Positions 21,714 to 32,402 of a DNA stretch of 64,000 nucleotides are shown here, piece by piece (the first letter of the stretch is position 1; each line of letters starts with the position of its first letter). The position numbers and the translations under genes are program-made. The stretch is taken from assembly GCA_020746105.1 (NCBI GenBank), contig CM036636.1, positions 1-64,000 on the forward strand, in the 5' to 3' direction. The stretch comes from Trogon surrucura. Lineage: Eukaryota; Chordata; Aves; Trogoniformes; Trogonidae. The notes under the pieces are model-generated. The model was not told where the DNA came from. It searched no databases and saw nothing but the letters and a program-made list of their open reading frames with translations.

Positions 21714-22456
21714 CTGAAAGGAAAGAGAGATGCTGCGGAAATGCAGGTGTCGAGGTCTGGGGCTTCTCTGCTCTCACTAAAGGACAGGGACCTGTGTGCA
21801 CATCCAGGAAGCAGTAACAGAGCACGTGGTGTCCTCTAACTCGTTTTGTAACTGAGGAAGTGCCTTGTCTCCTGCACCTGGTACACAGAGACCTGCAGGA
21901 TGTGTTCTTAAGGACGGACAGTCCAGGACAAACTACTTCAGCCGGTGCCCAGCGGGCTCTCGGCACGCGTCGTCTGAAATCCCCAACTAGAAAAGGGAAC
22001 AGGGTAATCTCTTCACGCACAAGTTGTGCAATAGTAAATTTAACAGAGTGCTGTGGGAAGGGCTCGCTTAGGACTTTGCAGGCAGATTAAGTATTATCCA
22101 AACAAAGTAACTCTCTAGTATGGTGTGGAGCTCAAGGTCTGTGGAAACAACTCACAAAACCACTGGTCCAAAGCAAATACATCACGGCACAGGCTTTACT
22201 GAAAGAGTAACCTGTATCCTGGATTGCTGGTAGGCATAATAAAAAAACACATTCAGAAGCCAAGGTTAAATAAAGAAGAGCTGCAAACACGAGGAGAAAG
22301 CTTACAGAAGGTATGCCTCAGCTTCATGGCAAGCAATTATTTTTCGGGACCTGCAGAAAGCTGAATTTGGCAATACTGAACAGAACAAAACCCTGTAGTA
22401 TGCACAATGACAAAAACACTATGAATAATGACTAAATAGTAGTCACTATATGTTTA
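21714..22456. other. Non-coding stretch, probable intron remnant
   Basis: I see no exon, RNA gene or recognisable repeat. The stretch upstream (in gene direction) of DPP7 exon A should contain the exon ending ...AEH before RYYG. I looked for it on the minus strand and did not find it. Confidence 0.5.
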
Positions 22457-22560
22457 ACAGAATAGAATAGACTCAATCACTGTATGGTTAAGGTTGGAAA
22501 AGACCTCTAAGATCATCAGTTCCAACCATCAACCCAACACCACCGTGATATAATAATCTA
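22457..22560 (-). mobile_element. CR1 3' end fragment (minus)
   Basis: Contains GGTTGGAAAAGACCTCTAAG and ATCATCAGTTCCAACCATCA, the usual end of the CR1 3' UTR read on the minus strand, next to an AGAATAGAATAGA tail. Only about 100 bp remain. Confidence 0.8.
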
Positions 22561-22600
22561 AACCAATACTCACATGCTCAGCAAAAATCACAAGTGCTTG

Positions 22601-23530
22601 TGTCCTGGGTTTAGCTAAAAACACAGGCCTGTTTAGTGATTTTTACTTTCCGGTTTAGTGTCTTCTAAAAGGCTGCACGTTCTGAAGTGAGCAGCATGTT
22701 TCTGCAGAGAGTGTGTGCTACTGGCAGTGATAACACCTGATGTTTGCAGTCTCTGCCTGGGGCTGGGATGCAGAAAGGCTCTTGCTGATACTTAATCCTA
22801 TAGTGCCCAAGGCCACTGCTGGCTCTTGTGTGCCACGCTGGGGGTGCTGGGTAGTAAGAGGGGGCACAAGGAAGTAAAAGGTTGCACCTCCGGGGGGTAA
22901 TAGACAGGAGAGGTGACCAACGAGAGTATTCCATCCCATCTACGTCATATTTAGTATAAATTGAGTGATCACGAGAGTTTCAGCCCTTTTTTCTTCATTT
23001 TGCCATTTTCTGCAATGGCCGGTGTCCAGAGAGGACTCCATCTGACCTCCTGCTTTTGATCCGGATCCTGAGTTCCCGAATCCAGTTCCCTGTATCCAGC
23101 TCCCACCGCCGCTGAGCTTGGGGCTGCCCCAGTGCCTCCCGCTCTGCAGCACCAGTGGGGATTGATATCGAGGGAGGGAGTTGGGTTTGATATTGGGCTA
23201 TTATCCATAGTTGTATATAGTTCTTTACTTTTATCTTTTCACCATTATTTTCATTAAAGCTGTTCTAGTTTTTTTCTTCTCTAACCCGTAAGTCTCTCTG
23301 CCTCATTCCCTTTTCTCTTCCCGTTTTGGGGGAGGAAGAGGGGCTTAGAGAGCGTCTGTCCACGTTAGTGGCCGGCCCAGCCCTAACCTGCGACAGATTT
23401 ATTGGTGCCCAACGTAGGGCACGAAAACGAACACCAATCAGGCTCAGAATATTTTACCAGCTATTTAGATACAACTGGGCTCTGATATATTGCCCGCATA
23501 CTTTAAATTCCATCTGGCACAGTTGAGAGC
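22601..23530 (+). mobile_element. 5' LTR, primer site and leader of a truncated ERVK-like element
   Basis: The LTR runs TGTCCTGGGTTTAG (22,601) to CCTGCGACA (23,395). A TATA-like GTATAAATTG lies near 22,955 and an ATTAAA signal near 23,254. Seven bases later comes TGGTGCCCAACGTAGGGC (23,403-23,420), two mismatches from the tRNA-Lys1,2 primer site. About 110 bp of leader follow and stop at the LTR inserted at 23,531. No coding domains remain, so this is a 5'-end relic. Confidence 0.75.
23403..23420 (+). other. Primer binding site, tRNA-Lys1,2 type
   Basis: TGGTGCCCAACGTAGGGC matches the tRNA-Lys1,2 primer sequence at 16 of 18 positions. It follows an LTR end (…GCGACA) by 7 bp, which sets class II (beta-like) affinity for the relic. 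Confidence 0.75.
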
Positions 23531-24720
23531 TGTTTTGGTTTGGCCTGCTGGGATTTTGGCGGCGGGGGGGGAGCTGCAGGGTGGCTTCTGTAAGAAGCTG
23601 CTAGAAGCTCCCCCAGTCTGACAGAGTCAATGGCAGCCGGCTCCAAAGAGGGACCCACCGCTGGCCAAGGCTGAGCCTATCAGTAAAGTGATAGCAGAGG
23701 AAAGCCTCTGTGAAAACATATTTAAGAATGGGGAAAAGAACTGCGCCATAACAGCCGGTACAGAGGTGGAGGAGTGAGAATCTGTACAGACACCAAGGTC
23801 AGTGAAGAAGGAGGGGGGAGAAGGATGAGCTCCAGGCGCCGGAGCAGAGAGAGTCCCCCGGGTCTGTGGTGAAGACCATGGTGAAGCGGGTTGTCCCCCT
23901 GCAGCCCATGGGCGAGGTGCAGATGTCCACCGTGAGGATCACCGCGCAGATGTCACCGTGTAGAGGACTCCACGCCGTGTGGGTGGGTGCCTGAAGGGGG
24001 CTGTAGCCCGTGGGAAGCTGCATCAGAGCAAGTCGCTGCCGGAACCTGTAGCCCGTGGAAGAGAGGAATGCCCACGCTGGAGCAGGTTGGCCGGTGGGAC
24101 TTTTGGGACGCTGCGGGGGACTCACGCTGGAGCAGTTTCCCCTGAAGGACTGCGCCTCAGACTCACGAGGGGTGGGCTACCCCTCGTGAGGTGTCTCCCG
24201 TTGGGCAGTTTGTGATGAATTGTCCTTCGTGGGACGACTCACGCCGGAGAAGAGAGCGTGAAGCTTGTCTCCCGTGAGAGGGACCCCACAGTGGCCCTGG
24301 GGAAGAGTGAAGAGTCCTCCCCCGGAGTGAAGAAGCAGCAGTGGAACCAACAATGGCTGAACTGACTGTAACCCCCATTCCCTGTCCCCCTGCGCCACTC
24401 GGGGGGAGGAGGGAGAGAAACCGGGATTGATATTAAGCCCGGGAAGAAGGGAGGGAAGGGGGGAAGGTGTTCTGTTTGTTAAGATCTGTTTGCTCTTTCT
24501 CACTTCTCACTGCTCCTCTCTGATTAGTTCTTTTAATAAATGTACCTAATTTCCCCAAAACTGAGTCTGTTTTGCCCAGGACGGTAAATGAGAGTGATCT
24601 CCCTGTCCTTATCTCAAACCCTGAACCCCTGGAAACATTTTCTCCCCCTGTTTAGCAGTGAAGGGGCAGTGAGAGCGGCTGTGTGGGTACCTGGCGGCCG
24701 GCCAGGGTCAAACCACGACA
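23531..24720 (+). mobile_element. Solo LTR, 5-bp target duplication AGAGC
   Basis: 1,190 bp, TGTTTTGGTTTGG...CCACGACA, flanked by AGAGC at 23,526-23,530 and 24,721-24,725. AATAAA near 24,535 marks plus orientation. A related copy lies in minus orientation at 40,471-41,652, also with a 5-bp duplication, as expected for ERVL- or ERV1-type integrases. It carries an internal perfect hairpin (24,162-24,190). The right flank is a CR1 endonuclease fragment. Confidence 0.9.
24162..24190. other. Perfect 11-bp stem hairpin inside LTR
   Basis: CTCACGAGGGG (24,162-24,172) and CCCCTCGTGAG (24,180-24,190) are perfect inverted repeats around a 7-base loop. The same stem is kept in the second LTR copy at 40,995-41,023 with a changed loop. 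Confidence 0.85.
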
Positions 24721-24965
24721 AGAGCTGCTCTCTCACATAAAGAGCGACTCCACCACCTCGCCTGGCTGGCCTGTCTTTCTTGAAAAGGACAGAGTCATCC
24801 GTGACCATATTCCAGTTATGTGAGCTGTCCCACCATGTCTCTGTAATTGCCACCAGATCATAACCTCGCAATAGAACACAAGATTCTAACTCCTGCTTAT
24901 GCCCCATGCTGCGCGCGTTGATATACAGGCATTTCAGAGAATGAGCTGAACACACCGATTTCAGC
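24721..24965 (-). mobile_element. CR1 endonuclease fragment (minus)
   Basis: Minus-strand frame starting LKCLYINARSMGHKQEL with VAITETWWD and RRGGGVALYV, the very N-terminus of CR1 ORF2. It is cut on the left by the solo LTR at 23,531-24,720 and on the right by satellite DNA. Confidence 0.85.
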
Positions 24966-24974
24966 CTAGGGTTA

Positions 24975-25390
24975 TAGGAGGTTCAAGGTTCTGTGGCGAG
25001 GACGTCATGGGTGGATGCAGAGCAGCACCAGTTTGTCTTGCTGCCCACTTCGCTCTGCGAGCAAAACTCAATTGTTCGCTCTTTCCGGGGCTCAGCTCCA
25101 AAATCATGGAGCTCGCCTTGAGTGCCTTCCTTCGAGGATATCTCGGGTGAGAGAGCCCAGAGACCTACGGTTCAAGGTTGTGTGGCGAGGGGGTCACAGG
25201 TGGATGCAGAGCAGTATCAGTTTGTCTTGCTGCCTCTTCGCTCTTGGAGTAAATCTCAGTCGTTCAGTCTTCTGGACGCTCGGCTCGAGTGCCTTCCCTC
25301 AAGGATATCTCGGGCGTCCTCTCCACAGAACCATGAACCGTAGAGCTCGGGTCTCACGCACTGGAGATATCCTCAACGGATATCACCGCC
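24975..25390 (+). repeat. ~190-bp satellite, two tandem units
   Basis: Two units: GGTTCAAGGTTCTGTGGCGAGG from about 24,981 and GGTTCAAGGTTGTGTGGCGAGG from about 25,169. Each holds the GGATGCAGAGCAG...CTTGCTG block, a GTTCGCTCTT or GTTCAGTCTT block and an AGGATATCTCGGG block. This intact copy shows what the macrorepeat satellite looked like before the retroelement entered it. Confidence 0.85.
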
Positions 25391-26183
25391 TGTGATATTT
25401 TAGCCTGAGGGTTTCAGACTTGCTGAACGCAGGTGTTCGCTTATCTGTTGTGCAGACCCTGAGAAGGGAGGAAAACAAGGCCTACACAGTGAGAGCCAGC
25501 CGAAGGAGGGAGTCTTGTGACGACAGGACGGCCCTGTTTTGGCTAAGGAGCAAGGCCGCACAGAGAGTAACGATATGAGCATCATCCTGCACATAGATAA
25601 GTTGTTGCAAAATAAAATCCTGAAGGCCACAGCGCCCAAAGTGGAAATTTTTACCCTAATATCCCTATATGACTATAGTCACCCACTCTTCACTCAAATC
25701 ATGCTGAATACCACCCCGGGGAGGGGGCAGGGGGTGTGAAAAGTAGTATATAAGGAGCATAGAGGGTATGTGTCGTTGGGAGGAGAAGACCCCAGAAGAT
25801 GAAGAGGCGGTCGACGGGCTGTGCTCCTTCTCCTTCACCCAAGACAGGGACTCCTTCTTGGTAAGAATTGCGCTTCCACCTTTTGGTGTGTAATACCCGG
25901 GATAGTATTTTGCTGGCATTAGTATCGTGTATTAGCGCTATTGCAGAGAGTGAATTTATCAACGGCAACTCTGAATCTTGTATCTGTCGCTTCAATAGAT
26001 TACCTATTGTTAGTTACCTTGCAAATTGTCTCAGTGCAAGTCCTTAAACTGGGCTGTGAAAATTCAGTGCAAGCCCTTAGTGGGGCTCTGAAAACTCAGT
26101 GCAAGTCCCTAACGGGGCTCTGAAACAAGCAAGTGCTTGGCTGGGGTACGTGCCTCTCACAGCCACATACCTTTCACGCGACA
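25391..26183 (+). mobile_element. Solo LTR, second copy of the 20,390 family
   Basis: 793 bp, TGTGATATTTTAGCC...CACGCGACA, collinear with 20,390-21,181 (offset about 5,001) with scattered substitutions. It keeps the AGTATATAAGGAG TATA box. No clear target duplication: the left flank is ...ACCGCC and the right flank CTGCCT. Left and right flanks are satellite in opposite orientations, so the LTR sits at a rearrangement point. Confidence 0.88.
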
Positions 26184-26318
26184 CTGCCTCAATGCCAGTT
26201 GCCTGATTTTGGAGCTGATCTAGTGGAAGAGCAAACGATTGAGTTTTGCTCCAAGAGGGAAGGTGGCAGCAAGACAAACTGGTGCTGCTCTGCATCCACG
26301 CGGGACACCCTCGCCACA
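26184..26318 (-). repeat. ~190-bp satellite unit, inverted
   Basis: Reverse complement of the satellite block (AAGACAAACTGGTGCTGC, then TCTGCATCCACGCGGGAC). It is opposite in orientation to the units at 24,975-25,390, from which it is separated by a solo LTR. It ends where the ERVL-like LTR begins. Confidence 0.85.
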
Positions 26319-26672
26319 TGCCTTGACCCGCTTATACCTGGTAGAGGCTAGGGTCAAGGTGATTCGTTTCGATCGCAAAGGTGAAATTAAGACACAAACG
26401 GTGTCAGATGTCACAAAAGCAAAACCCTTTATTGACTAACAACCACTAGAGAGCGATAGGAAAGAAAGATAAGGAAAAGGAAAAGCGAAGCAGTAGAACG
26501 TTTAGAATAGCAAGAAGTATAGCTACCACCACAGATCCAGCAGCCTTGTCGTTTAAGTTTTAACACACGGAGTCTTTTAGCAAGGATTAAACAAATATTT
26601 CTTCACGGGGCATTTTAGCAAGTTTTAACACCAGCAAGGTTGAGGCAAATGTTCTTAACACAGTCTCTTACA
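26319..26672 (-). repeat. 3' LTR of ERVL-like provirus (internally deleted)
   Basis: 354 bp. Shares TGACCCGCTTATACCTGG and the CCTTTATTGACTAACAACC polyadenylation region with 31,436-32,242. It lacks about 430 bp present in the right LTR between GATCCAGC and AGCAGCCTTG. Confidence 0.82.
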
Positions 26673-29090
26673 TCCACCCATTGGCTCAACTTTGCTGGCT
26701 TTAGGGCTGGTGTTCCGTGGTGGCAGGAAAGGAAAGGAAGGATAAAGAGAGAGAGAGAAAGCAGGAGAGAAAAATAGCTATGCTAATAAACAAACTATAT
26801 ATTTAAAATAAAATTCTTAACTCTAATATCATAATAGTAATTAACAATTGTACTACTAAATTATGTATTTAGCGACATTTCCTGTAACAAATTGAAGAAC
26901 GTGAAAAGTAACAGTCTTTTCTTTTTTGTGCTCCTCTGGTCCTGGGCTCCGATAACACTGTCCTTCATCTTCTTTAACACAGTCCATTGATGTCGTCCAT
27001 TTTCGTCAAATAGAACAGTCCTTTGTTCATAAAACCACGTGGTGCTCTTGCAAATGTCTGTTACAGCTCTCAGTTCCAGGGCTGCGCTTTCGTTCTTCCC
27101 ACCCAAGTTTTATGATTTAAACGATGAGCATACTTAACTATAGCCATATAAATTATTTTAACATTAACCATATCAACAATTTAACCATCCTATTTTTGGT
27201 CTAAATGAATAAACCAAAACCAAAACAGGAGGTTCCATAAAAACATGAGGAAAAACTTTTTTACTGTGAGGGTGACCGAGCACTGGAACAGGCTGCCCAG
27301 GGAGGTTGTGGAATCTCCTTCTTTGGAGACATTCAAAACCTGCCTGGACGCGTTCCTGTGCGCTCTGCTGTAGGTGATCCTGCTCTGGCAGGGGGGGTTG
27401 GACTAGATGATCTTTGAGGTCCCTTCCAACCTCTGACATTCTGTGATTCTGTGATGTTCCCGATTGAGGTTACAACTGTGTTTCTGGCATTGGGGGATTA
27501 GGAAGAGAAGGGGGTTCTTGTCTATCAAAACAATTGCAACAAAAACAACATCTACCACAAAATTCATAAAACTCATCACCGCATCGCCAAAGCACACATA
27601 CAAAAACAACAAGAGCAAGTGAAGCTGCCGAGGCCAAGGCAACCATAACGTGGCTGGCTACTACCTCTGCATCCTTCTTGCCTCCTGCGAACTTGGCAAT
27701 GCTGCTCTGCTGCTGGGGATGGGGGCTCCGTACACAGTGCGAAATGAGACCTCCACACCCCCAGCCCAGCATGCATGCGTGTCTTTTTTTTTTTTTTTTT
27801 AACTTCGTACATCTTCTATGAGGGTAGTTGCATTGGGAATTGTAGAGCAGCACTCTCAATTAATTCAGCATATCGCACACTTCACATTCCTTCAGCAACA
27901 TGTCCGATACTAGCTAATTCAGTAGTGTTGTCTTGGTCACCTGTTGAACTTGCAAGTTTAATTCCCAAAGACACAACTTGGCCAATTTCTTAATACATAT
28001 ACTTGCCACGTCAAGTTTGTGGGTTTTGTTTTTTTGTTTTGTTTAGTTGGTTGGTTTTTTTTCAAAACTATTTTATGCTGTACGAGCACATTGCCAGGAA
28101 CGAGAAAGCATCTTTGAAGCCAAAAAGCATCCACTGTCCCCAGGTATTCTGACATCAGAAGAGACAGTGAGTTCTCTTTGTTTTCAGTGTGAGAACATAG
28201 TGACTCAGGCGTACTACAAACACACAGGTGAGAATATATTTTCCCATCAGAACATCTATATCAAACCAGTTGGAGCATCACTAAAAGCAACATGGCAATC
28301 ATTATGAGGTACAAACTTTGCACCTAACATTTTATATGCTATACTGTGATTTCAGCACAGAAAACTCATTTTTAGTGTGATGTAAACTAGCCAATAGTAT
28401 CCAATGTAATCATGTTTGTCCCAGTTAGTACAATTTAGTACAATTTTTGTTAGTACAATTTTTGTTAGTACAATTTTTAGCAAAACTACAACTCCAAGAG
28501 GTGTAATACTGAGTAAACTTCTAAGTGTGGAATTCCCACAGAGAATTGTGGGATACTAGTTACCCTCTCCAAAATATCTGCCTTACTAACAGACATACAA
28601 ATCAAAACTAAAATTATAGCATATACGAAAATTAATCCCCCCCGTGTATATTCGGGATTAAAATAAGGTAGCTTTGTCTCCAGGTGCAGTTTCCTGACAT
28701 CTGCGATATCAGCAACTTGGGAACAAAAGCAAAGAGTCGTTTGGTATCTGTCAAAGGAGTGCAGCTAGATAAAAAGAAGGGTACCACCCTTGGTCTTTCA
28801 CATCTAAAGTGGCCAACTGCAAGCAGCAGCTGCCTGTATCGCTGTTGCTTAGTTGCTTTACCTGGAATAGCAATAGTTGTCAGTGACAAGGTATTTCTAC
28901 ACAATTTTCTATAATCAATTATCGAATTCTACTAATCATCAGGTTTACAAAGTGGACAGACTGGAGAATTACAGCGGGAAAAGGGTGCAGCTTGCTATCT
29001 CCTGTTGTCGGATCATCAGTCACTTCAGTAATGCCAGGTCCATCTGGGCTGACAAAGGGGTGTCAAAATCTGGTCACTGCAGATCACTAT
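26673..29090. other. Interior of ERVL-like provirus, unrecognised
   Basis: AT-rich sequence with a GA run (26,745-26,760), a T20 run (27,781-27,800) and an imperfect repeat of GTTAGTACAATTTTT (about 28,423-28,480). Only short frames exist and none resembles pro, pol or env to me. It probably combines decayed provirus and later insertions. Confidence 0.4.
27235..27456 (+). mobile_element. CR1 3' end fragment (plus)
   Basis: Contains GCACTGGAACAGGCTGCCC, GGAGGTTGTGGAATCTCC and GTCCCTTCCAACCTCTGAC, ending in ATTCTGTGATTCTGTGATG. This is a standard 5'-truncated CR1 with its short tail, inserted in the interior of the provirus. Confidence 0.92.
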
Positions 29091-29920
29091 AGCGCAGGAG
29101 CAAGCTGCAGGGTCCTAGTGCAAGTACCTTCCGCCCCGCGGCTACTGAAGTACCACTGAGCCAAATACCAACTCCTGCCTGCTAACACATCAAACACCAA
29201 TAACATAAGGGCTTAACTCCAAACTTATTCGCTTCACATCCACAGGGATATGAATACAAGGTTCCCTGTTAGTGGGCCACTGGCAAGAAGTCACCAGTGA
29301 GCAGTCCAAACCCCACGCTGCAACTTCTCGGGTTTTTAACCTCTTCGATTCCTCTCGACAGGGTGCGCTTTCCTGCAGAGGAAGGTAGCCTGCATTTTTC
29401 CCAGGACCTTAATCTTCCCCTTTAGCAATTCTACCAGTTTCTGAGCAAAGTTGGTGGGCAGCCTGTGTGGCATTGCCCAGAGTGTCCCCAATGCCACTGC
29501 ATTTTGCCATAGGTCATTCCCTCACAGATCACAAATTCGCTCAGGTAGCTCTTGGGAGAGTCCAAACTCCCAGGAAGGGAGACGGTCAGGGTTTAGTCTG
29601 TGAGTCCATACCCGGTACCTCTCATCCAGTGCTTGGATACAGGCTGCCTCTTGCACAGATGCAGTCAAATCCAAGAATTCTGAGATTTTAATAACAGGGG
29701 TGTTACCTCTTTCTTGGGCATCTACGCGGCCCACAACAGGCAGCTTGAACATTTAATAAGTGATTATGATCACTCAGCATAGTGGTTAAAAACACACCAG
29801 AACCCAAATACCTTCCAGCTTCCTCATTACTTAATAGGATTAGGTCTCCCCCCATAAGAGAAACTTGCCATGAGTGTTCCACAGGATGCATGAAATACTG
29901 CTTCTGCAGCTTTGCCAACT
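29090..29920 (-). pseudogene. ERVL-like gag, decayed C-terminal part
   Basis: Minus-strand pieces include HSWQVSLMGGDLILL with AGRYLGSGVFLTT, then AACIQALDERYRVW and LSQELPERICDL. These fit capsid-like segments of avian ERVL-type Gag. Several stops and frameshifts separate them. The VSLMGGD-type block repeats a block in the intact upstream frame (RVSLMGED). Confidence 0.55.
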
Positions 29921-29949
29921 CAGCAGTTTTGGCTCTGATTGATCAGTGA

Positions 29950-31263
29950 TCATATAGATACAGGTTCTGGGGTAAGATCATTGTCAGAATTTTCCACCGG
30001 CTCATTGGTGTCATTATACCAGATATCTCCATCATATGCTACAGAATCTTTACTGTGTATTAATTTGCAAATTGCTTCAGCCAAGACCAAGGATGGTATT
30101 TGGTTTAGCAAAAGATCTGTTTTTTCCGGTAAACACTTTTCTCGCTTCTTAGCAGAGATCAATTGCATTTTAAGTTCACTGTTCTCAATTTCTAAGTTCT
30201 TAGGTTTTTTATTTTCAGTTTTCTGTTTCTGGTTTTCCAGATCAAGATCAATCAAATACTTTTCAGGGACAAAAGGTGTTTGAGCAGTTGTTATCATCTC
30301 CAAAGTAATGAATTTTAATTCTGTCCCACCCTTCCCCTGCAAGAGTGGATCTGCTTTAGGGCATCTTTTTCGGTTTTTCCACATTCGGGTAAGTTTTTCC
30401 AAAGCTACAGTAGGTAGGCCATGCATCACATCTCGTGGAATTCCCTTTTCCATCCCTTCAGTCCACAACAAATTTGTTTTTATCCTTAAATTCCGGGGAC
30501 AGTCCTCCCCCATCAATGAGACTCGCCAAACATACTCAGTCCCAGATTCTTTGGGACTCCTCCCAAATTCCCTTTTCAGTTTAGCTAACTCAGTAACTGA
30601 ATAAGGAATTTCCTTAGTCCCAACAGAAGGTCGAAAATCTTCATTATCAGTGTAACTATATTCTGTTTTAACAACCGGACTCAAGCAAGGAACTCCTCCT
30701 ATCCCAGCCTCCACCTCTCCGAGTTCCTGTTGGGGGTAAATTGGGGTTACATGCTGACTTCCCTTTTCTTGCATCTGAACTTCAGCTTCTGCTAAAGTGT
30801 CACACCGTGCAGACAATTCCCCCCGCAAAGCATGTTTTAACTGCACATTTTGATCTTCGTCCTCCTTCAACTTTGCTTTAAGATCATCATTCTCAAATTT
30901 AAGATGAACAACCTGATCTAGCAACAAACCAACCAAAGTTTGCAACAACGTGATCAGTTCACATTCCGGAGTCTGACAGCCAGTTCGGCTCCGCATCACT
31001 GCTACCAAACTGGTTTCCAATACTACACAAACAATAGATTTTCCTTTACCAGTCTTAATTCTGGCATCTTTTAGCAATGCACTCATACAGTCTGTCACAC
31101 TCTGCAAATTATACCAGATATCTGTAGCCCAGTCCTGTCCTGGCACTGACAGACGAGCATCAAGGGTTTCTAAAAACTTAAACAATGCTTTGTGACTATC
31201 CAGATGAGGAAACTCCTCACTACTGGCAACCACTGCAGACATTCTGCTGCAGAGACGAGGCAC
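29950..31263 (-). pseudogene. ERVL-like gag, 437-codon open frame
   Basis: Starts about 170 bp inside the primer site, as expected for gag. Two charged, heptad-like regions (HLKFENDDLKAKLKEDEDQN and ENQKQKTENKKPKNLEIENS) suggest coiled coils. Between them is YVWRVSLMGED, a block also seen in the decayed part downstream. No Cys-His zinc knuckle is visible, as is usual for spuma/ERVL-type Gag. A later internal Met (MSAVV) could be the true start. The frame is open, but LTR damage and absence of pol indicate a relic that might at most be co-opted. Confidence 0.6.
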
Positions 31264-31411
31264 AGTATCTCAGGGAGGAAATGAACTTAGTTTCTATAAT
31301 CACCCCAAAAAACACCCCTGAGAGGTACAACAACTTGTGTTCCAGTCCCAAGGAACAAATAAATAAACAAATAAGTCAAAAAAGGTTACCTGTGACACTT
31401 TCACCAGTGTG

Positions 31412-31429
31412 ATCCCATCCTCGTCGCCA
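31412..31429 (-). other. Candidate primer binding site of ERVL-like provirus
   Basis: On the minus strand TGGCGACGAGGATGGGAT lies 6 bp after the 5' LTR end. It starts with the expected TGG, but I cannot assign the tRNA with confidence; the first bases resemble arginine tRNA ends. Confidence 0.5.
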
Positions 31430-31435
31430 ATTAAA

Positions 31436-32242
31436 TGTCTTGACCCACTTATACCTGGTAGAGGCTGGGGTCAAGGTGATTTGTTTCGATCGCAAAGGTG
31501 AAATAAAGACATAAACGGTGTCAGAAACGGTGTCAGATGTCACAAAAGCAAAATCCTTTATTGACTAACAACCACTAGAGAGCGATAGGAAAGAAAGATA
31601 AGGAAAAGCGAAGCAGTAAAACATTTAGAATAGCAAGAAGTATAGCTACCACCACAGATCCAGCGACGTCTCGCAGGTCCACCTGTTTTGATTCGGTGGG
31701 GAAGATTCTTCAAAGAATAACTGTTCACGGTGGCATTTTATAGTGTTCCAAGAGCTGCTTTGCCTGCCCTCCTCCTGTTTAGCGCATGCGCGTGAGGGTC
31801 GTCAGGAGCGATCTTCACCCACCCAGCGTCGCCTCTGTCAGTGGGGCATGCACAGCTGTCTGGAGGGCCCTTTTTTTTTTTGCAGACGTAGGATGACTTG
31901 GCAATTTGTATACCTTTGCACTTGCATGCCATTGGGCTTTCGTGCTTGCAGGGTAGCTGCCTTATCTGCAGTTACATCGGTGGGCTTGCACACCAGTGGG
32001 CTTGCAAGACAATGGCTGTATTGGCGGTTGAGCCGGGCCCTGAAGTTGTTGTTCAGGACTTCAAGCCCGTGGCTTATCAGGGCTGGGCTCTGAAGTTGTT
32101 GTTTTAGAACTTATCAGAGGTCCAAGCTTGTAACAGCAGCCTTGTCATTTAGGTTTTAACACAGTCTCTTCTTCACAGAGCCTTTTAGCAAGTTTTAACA
32201 CCAGCAAGGTTGAGGCAAAAGTTCTTAAAATAGTCTTTTACA
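31436..32242 (-). repeat. 5' LTR of ERVL-like provirus
   Basis: 807 bp. The minus-strand start is TGTAAAAGACTATTTTAAG and the end GGGTCAAGACA. The polyadenylation region reads CCTTTATTGACTAAC on the plus strand. About 430 bp in the middle are absent from the left LTR, including repeated GGGCTTGC and CTGAAGTTGTTGTT motifs. Confidence 0.8.
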
Positions 32243-32402
32243 CCCCCAAACTGGGACCTCCCCTCCAGATCCCCCAAACTGGGACCTTCCCTCCAGATCC
32301 CCCCAAAACGGAACCTTCTCTCCAGACCCCCCAAACTGGGAACTCCTCCCTCAACCCCCCCAAACTGGGACCTCCCCTCCAGACCCCCCAAACTGGGACC
32401 TC
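32243..32402. repeat. ~28-bp minisatellite
   Basis: About five to six units of CCCCAAACTGGGACCTCC plus CTCCAGATC with small changes, directly beside the LTR end and followed by CR1 sequence. Confidence 0.88.

Larger units (their letters stand above)
26319..32242 (-). mobile_element. ERVL-like provirus, decayed (minus)
   Basis: Minus-strand element: 5' LTR 31,436-32,242, candidate primer site 31,412-31,429, gag from 31,263 leftward, and 3' LTR 26,319-26,672. A gag-like frame of 437 codons survives. Further gag-type sequence continues with stops to about 29,100. No clear protease, RT or integrase is visible between 26,673 and 29,000, so pol is deleted or beyond recognition. A CR1 3' end (27,235-27,456) interrupts it. 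The flanks do not form a target duplication. Confidence 0.75.

Noticed and set aside
27470..27859. Minus frames with hydrophobic stretches considered as an env remnant of the ERVL-like provirus
   Set aside because: No cysteine motif, no glycosylation pattern and frequent low complexity (poly-K from an A/T run). Not supportable.
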